Shown here in pieces: positions 24,551 to 37,229 of a stretch of 64,000 nt of DNA. Position 1 is the first letter of the stretch. Every line of letters starts with the position of its first letter. A program made the translations under genes and the position numbers. Source of the stretch: Margaritifera margaritifera (Eukaryota; Mollusca; Bivalvia; Unionida; Margaritiferidae); the NCBI GenBank assembly GCA_029931535.1, contig JAQPZY010001536.1, positions 2,487,001 through 2,551,000 of the forward strand. Direction: 5' to 3'. Below the pieces are notes generated by a model that saw nothing but the letters and a program-made list of their open reading frames with translations, did no database searches and was not told the origin of the DNA.

Positions 24551-25099
24551 CCGCTGTATCTTGAACGATAACAGATATGCCAAAATTCATCTTCAAATTT
24601 GTCAATATTTCCTATATTTACCGCACATCTTTCAAATTCCTGTAACAGCGTTTCGAAGATATATCTTGATGATCTTTGAGGATTTGTTTCAATCCCATTG
24701 AGCATTACCTCAGCAGTATAAAATAAACATTTGTTTTAAGAATTCTCTACGTTTGCACGGGCTGATTTTGACGCAGTGCTCATGTGTATGTATGAGCTTC
24801 CCCCGAGCGGTTCATACTCGATAGTTATCATGATATATCGGAGTTTTTGTTGATGCCCCATGTAGTGCTATCATTTATCGTTTGATCAAACTGAGCATTA
24901 ATATTTCCTAACAATGTATCGAGTATGAAATGTATCTGAGTTTTATTTAAAATAACTTTAAAATTAGTTGAATAAAAAATAATTAATTTGTTTCTATTCG
25001 TCGAATGCCCTTTCCTGGTGAACCCAATCGTTCTAGTCGGATTGTAAATGTCAGTTGAATAAGTACCGAACGAATGTTTCTTAGTTTCCTATATATTAT

Positions 25100-25900
25100 T
25101 TTCTTCCCGTGTGGTTCTGAACAAATAATACTGAGAGGTCTTGATTATTACCAGCAGAAAATTTGTATTCGTTAACTACATTCATAAATGATGAAATTCT
25201 TTCAATTTGATTGGACTTTGTTTTCTTCGACATTGTTATGTCGTTGCTGTTTGCGAGTTTGTATCTGTCGATCTGTCGTTGTGCCCTGCACAGGCTCTGC
25301 AATTGCACCCTTTTCGGGATCTAAGACGTTACAGTCTTTGAGATTTATATTCATCCGCAATATGTTGCTCAAATGTTTGATGTTTGAGACCATCTAGTGT
25401 CTTTATTTATGTTTCGTCGGGGTTGGAATTAAACTCTGCCGTTAGACCCTCTTTTGCTATTATACAGTTCTTTGGTATCAAAGATGTTTCAGTCTTTGAT
25501 TTACAGAGTAATCAGCAATCTGTTGTTCAACTATAATATTTTCAGCTTATTTAGTTTTGGTTTTATTTATTTGGGGGGGGGGTGCCTTCTCTGTGTTTGC
25601 TGCTGAACCCTGCTTCTCTGTTGCTCAACTATTTTTCTTCGATACTTTTCACGATCCAAGTCGTTGTAATCTTTGATTTTCAGGTTCATTTCCGCAATCT
25701 GTTTGTCATTTGAGCTTATCTAGATTTTGTTTTAGTTTTCTTCAGTTCTTCCTTGCTTCCTTGAGGCTGGAATTCCTCTTGACTTCGCTATCTTTGATGG
25801 TGTGCTCTGTACAGACTTTTTGGTTTTGTCATGCTTTTCGGACGTATTTCATTTTGCGTTAGAATTTCATCAAACGTTCCACCTTTTTATCTATCTGTGA
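25100..25900 (-). pseudogene. Decayed charged ORF with internal coding repeats
   Basis: On minus, three related blocks occur at about 25690-25560, 25530-25440 and 25400-25230. The first reads KQIAEMNLKIKDYNDLDREK, the second VEQQIADYSVNQRLK and the third NILRMNINLKDCNVLDPEK, each followed by Q/R/T-rich sequence. The spacing is about 150 bases. The blocks look like tandem charged, possibly coiled-coil, protein repeats of a dead gene or element ORF. Frames shift between blocks and stops are present. No family is recognised. Confidence 0.4.
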
Positions 25901-26319
25901 CTATCCTCTGTTTTTTATAGCAAATATTTCCTCAACTTCTTCGCATATGAATCGATAAACTTGTAACCGTATTTTCTTCTCTTGAAAATGTGGATATTTT
26001 ATTTTAAGTGAATTATCGTTGAATAAATGTTCACTTTCCCTCCACATATACGCTGAACATTTTTTGAGTCATTTGGCGTCCTTATTTTCCTTTACAGTTT
26101 GCCTTTTGCTTATTTATACACGGTATCCATCCATCTTTTCTTTTTCCGAATTCATTTGCCAAGTTCAGCACATGACAATTCTTGCAGAATTATTTGATTT
26201 TGTTTTTACATAACGGCTTGTCATCCTTAAGATTTATCTTTTTATCCAGGACCACTTTGACCGAAACATTTAAATTATTCAATTAGAGAGTTTTCTAACT
26301 CAATTTTAATACCATTTAA

Positions 26320-27470
26320 TGACTTTAAGTGCACAATGGTTAGTGCTTATTAGTGACATTTGTTAGTAAATTTTAGTGAATTGGAGTGCCTATTAGTAAC
26401 TTTTAGTTACAAATAGTTAGTGTCTATGAGTGAATGTAAGTGTAAATTAGTGATTTTTGTTAATACCTACTAGTGACTTTAAGTTACTAACTTTTACCCT
26501 GCCTAAATACGCATGATGTCTAAAGATTTCCCTTATTCCACTCACTCGAAAAGGGATATATGGAATCTTTCATAACATGTCATGAGCAAAGAATCATAAT
26601 ACGAAAAAAGAATTCAAGGCACTTTAAACAGTCACGTCTACAGCAGAGAAAATACAACAGGTAATAGTAAAAAAGCAGCACCTAGAGTTGCAGAATAATG
26701 TCGCTTAAAGTCTTGCTACATGAAACGGAAAAGGAGGAACAGAGGAAGCGTTCAGTCTGCTGTCAAACGAATAAGCGCCGCAAAGACAACAATTAGACAC
26801 TGTATTTGTCAAGCTAGAGGAAATATAGAAAGCTTGAACACATTTATAATGTTACAAGGGATCAATGACAAAGACATAAATGAGGACATAGAGCAGATAA
26901 AGAAAAAGCTGATACTAGAACAAGACTACAAACAAATGGAGAATGATATGAAAAACATCAAACAGAAGACGATAAAAAGGAATCATATTATTTGGTACCC
27001 TGTCTATATCTAACGTTCTGTTGATTTGTGGTATATGTTACATTATATAAAAAATGGACACATGGCCAATGCAACAAATTGTGCATACTGTGAAGTAATA
27101 AGGTATAGCTGTAAAGCACTACGGCATGCCAACAAAATGCATAAAACAATTCCCACGTCCGAGAAATGTAGTAGTTCCCTATTCTCGTGCTTTTTCAGTG
27201 CCATTTTATTTCTGTGGCTTTCGTGCATTATTTACAACGCGTAATACCTTGCAAAATATCTCTTATGTATTGCATTAACTTCTACTTTCTACTGTCTTCT
27301 GGAGTTAGTTCTTGTTCTAAGCTTTGATTGTGTAGGACGCAGTTATAATACCGACTGAAAAAACCTCAATTTTATCCAAATTTGTGTAAATAATACATAC
27401 TGCTTTGTGCAATATATTAGGTAAGGTCATATTTAATTAGGTACAAATATGGGACTGTTTTTGTTCACTT
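26320..27470 (-). mobile_element. Zinc-finger element, copy 1 (inverted relative to copy 2)
   Basis: Read on minus this segment aligns end to end with plus 31240-32540. Shared landmarks are CCCATATTTGTA...CTAATTAAATA, ACACAAATTTGGATAAAATTGAG, GCACGAAAGC-ACAGAAATAAAATGGCACT, TTTCATTC-type spacer, GGCAGGGTAAAAGT, and then a degenerate minisatellite of ACTAA/AGTCACTAA units (26330-26500). The likely coding strand is plus here: a frame at 26720-27013 starts MKRKRRNRGSVQSAVK and includes IMLQGINDKDINEDIEQIKKK, a coiled-coil-like stretch that matches the antisense of copy 2. Upstream at 26518 a start MSKDFPYS leads into HSKRDIWNLS, the decayed zinc-finger position. It is unclassified and non-functional. 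Confidence 0.7.
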
Positions 27471-27739
27471 AGCTATTTTAGTACAGTATTGAACTACTTT
27501 TGTCTTTACTCTTCTCTCGGGCTAAGAGTGATTTAGTACTGTAACAAAGTCAAAAAAAAGCAATAGCAAGATACAACATAAAATATTAGTAGGATATGTG
27601 AAACAAAACATAAAGCAAAATAAATTGCTTTTAAGTAGATAACAATATTTGTATTTGTTTCATATTCTTTCCTTTTCAATACACCTTTTCAATAGATCTC
27701 AAAATAGTTATATGTGGTCAAGCATGGCGCATTCAATCA

Positions 27740-27797
27740 TTTGTGTATTAGTTTCCAGCAGCGGACGACGTAGCCACAATCAGCGTGCCGCAAAATG
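27740..27797 (+). promoter_or_regulatory. CpG-bearing start region with CAAAATGGCGG
   Basis: A short CpG-bearing stretch (CAGCGGACGACGTAGCC) precedes CAAAATGGCGG, a match to the YY1-type element often found at metazoan transcription starts that also supplies the start codon. The regulatory role is inferred. Confidence 0.3.
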
Positions 27798-27959
27798 GCG
27801 GAACAGAGCAAAAGCGTGAAACATGTAAAATGGAAATTCCAGTCAAATAGTTATTTATTGTCCCGAAGCTCATATACTGTACTACTATACAGGTCAGTAG
27901 TAAGACCAATGTCTTACATTGTTTGGAGCTTCAAACAACACGTTCGTATTATTAGTTAA
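27795..27959 (+). CDS. Small candidate gene or first exon, 54 codons
   Basis: The frame starts at the ATG inside CAAAATGGCGG and reads MAEQSKSVKHVKWKFQ, then a serine/tyrosine-rich middle and basic end. A donor-like CAG/GTCAGT at about 27890 could end a first exon of about 96 bases; unspliced, the frame stops at 27959. It has a better initiation context than any other frame in this region. No family is recognised. A chance frame remains possible. Confidence 0.3.
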   Translation: MAEQSKSVKHVKWKFQSNSYLLSRSSYTVLLYRSVVRPMSYIVWSFKQHVRIIS

Positions 27960-28287
27960 AAATAGGTTTTGGGGAAATATGCATTGTAAAATGTTAATAT
28001 ATCCGTGTTAAAATGTAACACAGAGGACTTATAATGCCATGGTCCCACTCAACCCCCACCCCACCCCAAAAATCAAACTTTCAGATTTATACTTTAAAAG
28101 ATGTTTATATCGAATTGAGCATATTTTGTCATTTACACGATATTTTTTATTATCCACCGAATTTCTGTAGGATGATACACGTGAAATGGCAATTTCTGAT
28201 CACACTCCTCTCGTTTTTGACGTAAACAAACATTGGATTTACATTACCTATGATTGCTTGTGATTGTCGGAAAAGTAGTGCCAGTGA
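27960..28287. other. Spacer, nothing recognised
   Basis: AT-rich; a C-rich patch at 28044-28067 only. Confidence 0.4.
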
Positions 28288-28713
28288 GTGGGGATAAAAA
28301 AAAATTCAGTTCACGTATATGACGTTCAAATTAGTTTTTTTCTTTTTTTCATTTTAATTTCAATCAATCTTTGGCTAGCCCAGCCATTAGCTGGAAAACA
28401 AAAAGCAAGAAAAATGTCTCTTTACATTCATGTTTTTGGCTCTCTTTCACACTCCTGGATGGAGCGAAGGAAAAAGTGTTTGGAGGTTGATACGAATTCC
28501 GGTGTAGCAAAGAATATATTACATGATGCAGACTTCACGTACATATGTTTCTCAGGTTTTAATCCCAAATTGAAGCATGAATTTGATGAACTACAATCTT
28601 TAAATAATACCAGAACAACGCTGATGGCTCACCACAAAAACCTGGTTGTGTGTATATGCTTTGTGCAATTCTCAGTTTTTACATTTTTGGAACTTTTAAT
28701 GTGCACCATATAG
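28288..28713 (+). CDS. Unrecognised 141-codon frame
   Basis: The frame starts MGIKKNSVHVYDVQIS. It has a hydrophobic run at residues 15-32, then a soluble middle (RRKKCLEVDTNSGVAK, FNPKLKHEFDELQSLNN) and a second hydrophobic C-terminus. The soluble centre looks more protein-like than neighbours, but I know no match. TTCTCAG and ATACCAG junctions inside could be splice sites. Low confidence of expression. Confidence 0.2.
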   Translation: MGIKKNSVHVYDVQISFFLFFILISINLWLAQPLAGKQKARKMSLYIHVFGSLSHSWMERRKKCLEVDTNSGVAKNILHDADFTYICFSGFNPKLKHEFDELQSLNNTRTTLMAHHKNLVVCICFVQFSVFTFLELLMCTI

Positions 28714-29304
<591 letters not shown>

Positions 29305-29554
29305 TGTCTGCAGGTCCCCTTTGTACATAAATAAGTCCTCTCCCGACATTGTCCAGAGGATCGAAGTTGAACTACGTTGCATGTGTTATGTGTGTTCTTG
29401 ATGTGTCTAACTGTATACAGTTGTGAACATATATTTGATTATATTACTTATCTATTGTTTCATATGTAGTAAAACATTTTTTTTTATTCACAGGATTTGT
29501 TAAACTACTTCCCATTAAACATAATTATGGGCAATTGTCACACGTGGGCAAAAA

Positions 29555-31060
29555 TTTTCTACAAACTGTTCCATGTGCACTAACGCGCTGCTGATATTTA
29601 GAAGTATTCGCAAGATGAATTATGTTTTCACAATGCTGGAAATAAGAAGAAAAAGATTTCCACTGCTGAATTTTAATTTGGAATATCAATTAAAGTTGTG
29701 TCAGTTACATTTGTGGGGGGGGGGGGGCGGGTGTTGTAAAGGGGTTGGGGAGTGTAAGCTGTGGCCACATTAGATAATAGAACATTTAGTGCATGGCTAT
29801 GTAGAGAACGGACCAAACTATTTCCCTCACGCTCTTGATGACCAACAGATGTTATATTTTATATAAATAGTTCTACAAATAGTAACTCTTTTTAAACAAA
29901 ACAAAAACTTAATTTGGTGCAATCTATATTTATTACTTTCTTTTTTATACCGCTCAGTCGCAATTCCTAAAAATGCAATAAAACAATAATGAACTAAATG
30001 TGTTATTTCTGGTGGCAGCATCACAGAGTGCACACATGTTCCGGTGTTACTTCGTGCAACCAGAACGTAACTATCACTTCTCCGTGCATAAACATCAGTC
30101 AATTCGACTACAGTTACTATTTTGAGAATCATTGAAATGAAACAGCTTTGTACTTAGGATCTATAAGATACGATGTTACCTCCCCTATGAAAAACTCGGC
30201 AGCAATTTTGTTATAGGCTTAGCTTGAAATTTATTTGAAACATAGTTTCATTAATATATTGAATATATATGTCTGTAAGTCCAAATTTTCATGATGGCTA
30301 TATGAATTGGTTATGTAGTTGTAATGGTGTTAGAGCACGTACAATTTTCAGCTTTAAGTACTAACTAACTAACTACGCAACACAGTATGTTTCTGATATG
30401 CATGTATGCAGGGCCGTCGAAAGGGACGGGCGAAACGGGCGATCGCCCGGGGCGCCAAGCCTGAGGGGCGCTATTTCGCGGAGCTTGCGGTATTTTTTCC
30501 CGAGCGGGGAAGGGGGCGCCTAAGGCGACACTCGCCCAGGGCGTTGTTTCTTCTAGCGCAAACTTGCGACGGCCCTGCATGTATGTATGCATGGTAGGCA
30601 TGCATTGAAAGAGAGATATCTGCATAGATCTCCATGTTTCTGAAATCTGTCTGCTTATCTCTCTATCTTTATGTCTAACGGTCTCTCCGTTGAAACGCGT
30701 CTAAATAAGAATATCATATGAGCTAACTATCTGCTGTGTGTCGTCCAGTTTACGCTGAACATTTGTCGGTTCATTAGGGTAACAATATAGAAGACATTTC
30801 AGACGAACCACGTAAGAAAGAACGTAAAGACATCAAAGTTCCCTCATATAACTCTCTGTATTGCATGGGTCTACTAAGGAGCTAATTTAAAGGACACATA
30901 ATTATTTTCAAACGTTTTGATTATATGAGAGAAATAGAGATGCAATTGGAGTATCTTGGTTTCACTCACATGATGAGCTACGCCCTAATTGTTCTACGGT
31001 TCAACAGACTTGCTTTCTGATTAAAATTCACGCTTGTTGTTCCGTGTTATTCTGAATGTT
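29555..31060 (+). repeat. Segmental duplication copy A
   Basis: This segment aligns in the same orientation with 36600-38600 (copy B), and its start also aligns with 43370-43500 (copy C). Shared landmarks are GAACGGACCAA, GTTATATTTTATA-A-ATAG, CATAAACAT-A-TCAAT, GGATCTATAA, GAATTGGTTAT, TCGACTTGAAG-type sequence before the tetranucleotide site, AATATCATATG, TTTTGATTATATGAGAGA and GGTTTCACTCA. Divergence is high, so the duplication is old. It contains a younger hAT-like insertion. No coding function is seen; poly-G at 29716-29728. Confidence 0.75.
30409..30577. mobile_element. hAT-like MITE, 169 bp, with 8-bp target duplication
   Basis: The left end CAGGGCCGTCGAAAG and the right end CTTGCGACGGCCCTG are inverted repeats (14 of 15). 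The element is flanked on both sides by CATGTATG (30401-30408 and 30578-30585). An 8-bp duplication and CAGGG termini fit the hAT superfamily. It is very GC-rich (GGGCGATCGCCCGGGGCGCC inside) in an AT-rich region and has no ORF of its own. The site lies in a GTAT-type tetranucleotide stretch, so part of the flank match could be local repeat. Confidence 0.85.
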
Positions 31061-31239
31061 CCTCAAATGTGAACACTGTCATACAACTACCATTTCAACT
31101 TGCATTCCAGGGATTGCATAACTATAGTATGACAGTGGTGGTTTTTCAGACGCAGGCGAAGGTTTCAGGCACAAATTTCATGGAAGACATGAAAATGTGA
31201 TTTGTCTTATCGGAAAGGGAAGTCAGCATTTTCAGCTGC

Positions 31240-32540
31240 ATTCCCTCCCATATTTGTAACTAATTAAATAGCATCAATGACCTTGCTTAATAGTTTGCAG
31301 AACTCAATATATATCATCTACACAAATTTGGATAAAATTGAGCTTTTTTTATAACTACATAATACAGAATCAAAACTTTAAAAGAACCAAATTCGTACAT
31401 CAATCGAAAGCAAAAGGAAATACAATATAAAAAAGACATCTTGCAGAACATTAAGAGTTGTAATTATTGCACGAAAGCTACAGAAATAAAATGGCACTTA
31501 ACAATGAGAGAACAGATGTCAAGGGAAGTACAACATTTCAGGGATTTGATAGTTGTTATGATGTACACCTTGTTGGCATGCTGCAGGCTTTAGAGCCTGA
31601 CTTTCTTGTTTTGCACATTGTACAATTGCTTGCATTGGCCAGGTCTCCAATTTGTATGTGATGTAGCCGATACCAAAAAGCAACTTAGATATAGACAGAG
31701 TGCCAAAATATACATAAATTTTTTAATATCATTTTGTTTCCTTTCCCTTATACCTATCTATATTTCTTTGAGGTCCTCTTCCTGCTGTAAATCTTCCTTT
31801 GTTGGTTCTAATTCCTCAATTATAATTGTATCATCGATCTCTTGTAACATAATATATCTTTACACTTGTTTCCATTTCGTCTAGCTTGACAAATAAAGTG
31901 TCGGACCTTTGTATCTGCGGAAAAAATTTGTTTGACCATAAATTAAAGCTCCAGCTGTTGTTATTTTACTATCTGACTTAGCAAGACCTCCTTCGACAAT
32001 ATTTTCAAACTCTAGTTTCTGCTATTTTAGAACTGCTTCTTTTCTTTCCTCTTTTGTAGGCTTTGCTGTTTTTAGTCCCTTGAATTCATTTCGTTCGTAA
32101 GGATGTTTGTTTTTGACATGCCTGGAAAGATTCCACATGCCCTTTTTTGAGTGAGGACAAATTAGGAACCGTTTAGGTATCGTATCTATCTAGGCAGGGT
32201 AAAAGTAAGTACCTTAAAATCACTGATATGTGCTAACTAAAAATAATGTATAGGTACTAAAGTCACTAGGACGCAATAACTATTTGTCACTAAAAGTCAC
32301 TAATTGACACTAACTATAGGCACTAAAAGTCACTAATTGACACTAACTAATAGGCACTAAAAGTCACTAATTGACACTAACTAATAGGCACTAAAAGTCA
32401 CTAATTGACACTAACTATAGGCACTAAAAGTCACTAATTGACACTAACTAATTGGCGGTAAAAGTCACTAATTTACACTGACTAATAGGCACTAAAAGTC
32501 ACTAATTGACACTAACTAATGGGCACTAAAAGTCACGAAA
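31240..32540 (+). mobile_element. Zinc-finger element, copy 2
   Basis: This is the direct counterpart of 26320-27470 in opposite orientation. The antisense strand carries the better-preserved protein. Around 32155-32085 on minus it reads CPHSKKGMWNLSRHVKNKH, a zinc-finger arrangement C-x2-(C lost to S)-x12-H-x4-H, then KTAKPTKEERKEAV and further charged sequence to about 31790 with stops. The plus frame at 31467-31661 (MHESYRNKMAL...) has a counterpart in copy 1, but both may simply reflect shared DNA. The minisatellite at 32188-32540 sits just upstream of the minus-strand ORF. The element type is unknown; terminal repeats were not found. Confidence 0.7.
32188..32540. repeat. ~34-bp minisatellite within the zinc-finger element
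   Basis: Units of the form TAGGCACTAAAAGTCACTAA plus TTGACACTAACTAA repeat about nine times, with 32- to 34-base length variants. The counterpart in copy 1 (26330-26500) is more degenerate. Each unit holds the half-repeats CACTAA and GTCACTAA. Confidence 0.93.
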
Positions 32541-35140
32541 GAGAGATCTTAGGCTGATCGTGTAATACATACTCAGCAAAACAATTTATTTATAAGTGTA
32601 GATATTACACAGACATACCTAATTTGTTATATTTTAAAAGCTACTTAAATTTCATTCCAATGTCCAAAAATACAATGCATATGGAAACTGTGAATGGATT
32701 TTGTTTTGTAAATGGTTATTATACAAACAGTTGAATGAATAATCTTTTATTCACAAAGTATGTTGGTGTACGAAGAAAAAGCATGCTAATTTTTTTTCTT
32801 CATTTGACAGAGCTGTCTATTCCTTGCCTCATCACATATATGATACATGAGTTTTCCTCGTATTATGGCGTAACTGTTGCCTTGATTATGTTGGAACAAA
32901 ATTGTATCAAATTTGAATCTTCATGAATAAAAAGCATGTGTACCCCTTTGTACACATATACATGTCCATATATGTTTCTCCTTTTTATTTCTATTTTATT
33001 TTTTCCTTTTTTAGTTCCTTTCTCTTTTGTTTCTTACTAACAATTAGAGCCCATACATTTCCAAAATGAGTTTTATTAAAAGTAATTTGAATTTATAACA
33101 ACAGTTATAAACTTATGAAGATGTACATAATTAATTTAAGCAAGGGTTTACATCTACGAGATCATTATCAGACATCAAATACTTTAACTTTCAAATTGCA
33201 TATTGATCATGCACCCTGTATGAGTATATGTACACGATGATTCCAAGGCCCCCAACTTTGTCACCGTTATGAGTCTGGGATCAAAAGAATTCAAAAAGTC
33301 TCTAAAAGTTACTCAAATTGAGCTAGAAAACACTTGACTTAAATAATTAAAATCAGTATTAATATATCAGTAAAACTGGTCCATGATACAAAGACAATTC
33401 TCAGCGATGACGAAACCATTGTGCAACAAATGTATTCTGCAAGAAGTATGATACGACAAAATTTGCAGATGAATTAGAGAAAAGGAAGGATAGACGCATA
33501 AGATATACAAAATATGCAAATAAGCAAAAGACTGAATGGAATATGACAATTAGATGCCAAGAGAAGACAAACACTGTAAGTGTGCTAGAGATTTAAGAAT
33601 TTATTCAATGAAAATTCTCTTAAAATTAACAAAAAATAAATTAAATAAAAAGTAATGTCTGAAACATATACAAAACCAGATGCTGAATATTAATATTGAA
33701 AGTATAACAAGTTCTAAGGCAAACAAATTGAAGAACTTTTAGCTGTTTAAATCAGATGTGTTTTCACTGATGGGTAATATGGTTGACTGCTTAACAAAAA
33801 TGCATGAAAATTGAAGAATGTTCGCTATATAAATCAATATATTGTTCACTGATGGATAATAAGATTGAAAGTTTAAAGAATTCTTAAGCTAACAAATAGA
33901 ACACCGTTTTCGCGATTGTTACGACTCTATGGTCTAAGAATAATGTAACAGAAAGAAAGTGAAACGAACAATGTATGTAAAATAAACAAATAATTTATTT
34001 CTGGACAATTAAATGAAAATTCAAAAGACACTTACAGTAACGTGAATTGAAATCCAGATAATCCAATAATCCTAAGTGTCCTAATCACAAGTCCTAACTA
34101 TAGAATGTTCCGAATGAATGAATGTTCTGAGTGAATGAATGTTTCGAATGAATGCGTAGTCTTGAATGTCCTAATGTACTAATAGTCTTGAATGTTCTAA
34201 TAAATGATTTATATTCAATTATGTATACAGCAATACAGCATTACGGCATTACAGCATCACGGAATTACAGCACAACTATGGGTCCAAACAAACTGATGCT
34301 TCCAAACGGACTTAAAATAAAAAACAGGAATGTTTTTAACACAAAATTTAAAATTGGAATGATTATAATGCGTTCATCAAGTTCTTATATACTCTTTGCA
34401 AATGGCATATTTCACAACAGGAAAAGACATCTTACGACCCACAATGCAATACAAAATACAAAATCTCCAACAAATGGTCAACAATTCTGACCTTGAACTC
34501 AAAGGTCTGTAAATACCTTGTTGACATCTTAACCAAACTTAAAGTGCGACTTACTATTTGACCGTATTTTAAAGTACAGTCATAGACCAAAAGTTTAGGC
34601 ACTAAATATAGATTCTATATACATAACACGATATAAATCAGAAGATTTGTCAGCAGTGGATAATACTGTTGTACGTTTCATGAATTCTAACGAGTGAAAA
34701 CGTCAGAGAATCAGTACACAACAACATAGCGTGTACACAACACAACAGAAAAGACGGCGATGAACTGAAAACAAATCCATAAAAGAAGAGATAAGCTCAA
34801 ACATTAAGTATTCGAACAAAAGATAAATCTCAAAATCACAGACTAGAACGTAAAAAGGTAGAACGGCAGAGCCTGGGTAGAGGGCACCGACAAATACAAC
34901 GTCGTACACGTCAAGTATCAATTAAAATTGACAGGACGTCATCATTAGAAATGTAGTAAACGAAGACAACTTTTTTGCTGGTAATTACCAAAACGTCTAA
35001 GTATTCTTGGGTCGGAAAGAGCCACGCCTGAAGAAAATAAATGGTACGAAACTAGAACCCAATTTATTCGAAACGTGTTCAACTGACTCTAAGAGTCAGA
35101 TTAAGACTGATGTTCGCATTAGGAGAGGTCATTCATAGTG
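32541..35140. other. 2.6-kb AT-rich spacer with small decayed repeats
   Basis: No gene recognised. Near 33660-33900 a motif TTCACTGATGG-TAATA recurs about twice with related flanks. Around 34110-34200 GAATGAATG and GTCTTGAATGT motifs repeat, and around 34230-34270 ATTACAGC repeats. The 112-codon plus frame at 34152-34490 crosses these repeats and has no recognisable domain. Confidence 0.45.
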
Positions 35141-35149
35141 AGAAAAAGA

Positions 35150-35709
35150 AAAACTTTTTGTACACGATAAATATTAACTGAGCACAAAAAAATGATACTG
35201 TATTCTAGGTATCAAACGATAACACCTGGGAGTAGAAGCATGGGTTTGATAGATGTCCGGTAAAAACAGAAAATATTCACAGATTTGAAGATGAATTTGA
35301 TATATCTGCTAATTGTTACTAGACGGTAAAAGATTGTTAAGTTAGACCTGTGAGGGTAATAAAATACAGGAGAAAGAATGCCATCTTGATATGCTGATAG
35401 CTTTTAAAAAAAGACAGTGATGTACTAGCAATATTCCTCCCCACCGAAGACAAAGTTGCACATTGAATGCACTTGAACGGCGAAGCTGGTGATTATCCAT
35501 TGCAACAAGACATGTTCCGAAGGCTTGTCACGACGATGGCGACTAAAAAGAAAGATAATACCATTATATTGGAAAAAATATCCTTCGAAATTTGTGTCAA
35601 ATCAGAGAAACAAACATAATGGAAAATATTTTATCTGTATCAAGGGTTAAACTTTTTGTACACGATAAATATTAACTGAGCACAAAAGATGATGCTGTAT
35701 TCTAGGTAG
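35150..35709. repeat. Direct repeat pair of ~62 bp, 497 bp apart
   Basis: AACTTTTTGTACACGATAAA and the following AATATTAACTGAGCACAAAA through TGTATTCTAGGTA occur at 35152-35210 and again at 35647-35704 with about three differences. The interval is GC-richer (35440-35540) and without a recognised ORF. It could be two ends of a small element. Confidence 0.7.
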
Positions 35710-36047
35710 CATAATAAACATTATGCCTGAAAACAGTTCTATCGTACAATTCAAAACGTTTCGACATCACTATAAAACATCATTCCTTATTTCCTGCGAT
35801 TTTGTAAGTAACTAAAGTTACAACAAATGTCATCGAAGACGCAAAAACCTAGCAAACACATACCAACTGGCTTCTCAGTGTGCCTCAAATCAATCCACAC
35901 TATATAAATAAACGAATAGTTTACAGCGGGACAGACTTTATTAAAATATTTAACGATGCGTTTGGCAAAATTACAAAACTAGTTTATGTAGAATTAAAAC
36001 CGAGATATGCAAACCATACGGTATTGAAAGATACAGATACAAATACG

Positions 36048-36500
36048 TTTATTCAGAAAATTCATGTCATATCGGCAGTAAAAAGATAAACCGTAATAAG
36101 GTTCGCGAGCACAATCGCTTTACATGCAAATATAGAGGTCCAACGCATAAGGAGTGTAAATAAGGGTTACCAATATCCAAAATACATCCAACTAATCATT
36201 CATAACTTGTCTGGCTTTGACATCCATCTCTTTACCAAGGAGTGTGACAGGCACGAACGCGATCTGGAGGAAACGATCATAACGAACAACGATGAGGGAT
36301 ATATTTCATTCAGCAAAGATGTCATAGCTCCTTGGTTTATTTCGGAAGGAAAAGAGATTACACTTAAAAGAACAATTAGTTTTACTTATAGTTTCTGGTT
36401 TATAGGGCAATCATCAGAACAATTAACGAAGAATTTAGGCGATGAAAAGTTCGAGCAACGAGATGGTTCGTACAACAGCAACATTAATTTTTGAAGAAAA
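36048..36500 (+). pseudogene. Polinton-type DNA polymerase B fragment (locus B)
   Basis: Frames joined by one shift near 36160 read CHIGSKK, then KVREHNRFTCKYRGPTHKEC, then HNLSGFDIHLFTKE (in the 95-codon frame from 36207), and further to FWFIGQSSEQLTKNL. The pattern KVREH-RF-KYRG-H-C followed by HNLSGFD is characteristic of the protein-primed family B polymerases of Polinton/Maverick and related viruses, covering the zinc-binding insert and start of an exonuclease/palm block. One cysteine of the usual CHIC motif is lost. A stop lies at 36161 and the catalytic palm is absent, so it is inactive. Confidence 0.78.
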
Positions 36501-37229
36501 TAATTACCGGTCTGAATGTATGGATACCTTTGAAAAGTTGCATGAAACATTTATATCATTGATAGAAAGTTTTACTCATAACTTAACTATTTAAACGTGT
36601 ATCTATAGCTACTAAGGGAACGGACCAATATATTTGCCTCTCGTTTCTATGAACAACCCAATGTTATATTTTATACATATAGCTTTACAAATAACAACAC
36701 TTAAAAAATATTAATATGGTGCACATTTACTATATTTCCTCAAAGTGCATTAAAAAATATTGCACTCAACGTGTTACTTCCAGTGAAAGTATAAACAAGT
36801 GCACATGCTTCTGCTAAAAGCCTAAGTTCCTGAAATTACGGCCAGCAACCAGCACATAATTATCAGTTCGGCATGCATAAACATGAATCAATAAGATTAC
36901 ATTTGACATTTTGAAAATGATTCAAATCATACACCTGTGTGTTTATGATCTATAAAGTTGCATTTCCCATCTTCTAGGAAAACTCGAAAACGTGTTTGTC
37001 ATAAACTTATATGTCTATAATTGCAAGCCGAAGTTGTCATAGTGACTGTATGAGTGATGATAATGGTAATGATAATGCAAGTATATCATCATCCTATGAA
37101 ACTTAATCCTCAATGATTGTTGATAACATTTGAACTTGAATAAGGTGATCTGCAACATTGTGCTTGCATATACAATTGTCTGAGATATAACTTCTTTACT
37201 TTGTTAATATATTCAATATATATGCATGT

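Noticed and set aside
32188..32540. CRISPR-like array
   Set aside because: Repeats are directly adjacent with no unique spacers; the same holds for the 24-, 42-, 56- and 211-bp arrays.
34152..34490. 112-codon plus gene
   Set aside because: It runs across short GAATG and ATTACAGC repeats and has no recognisable domain or start context.
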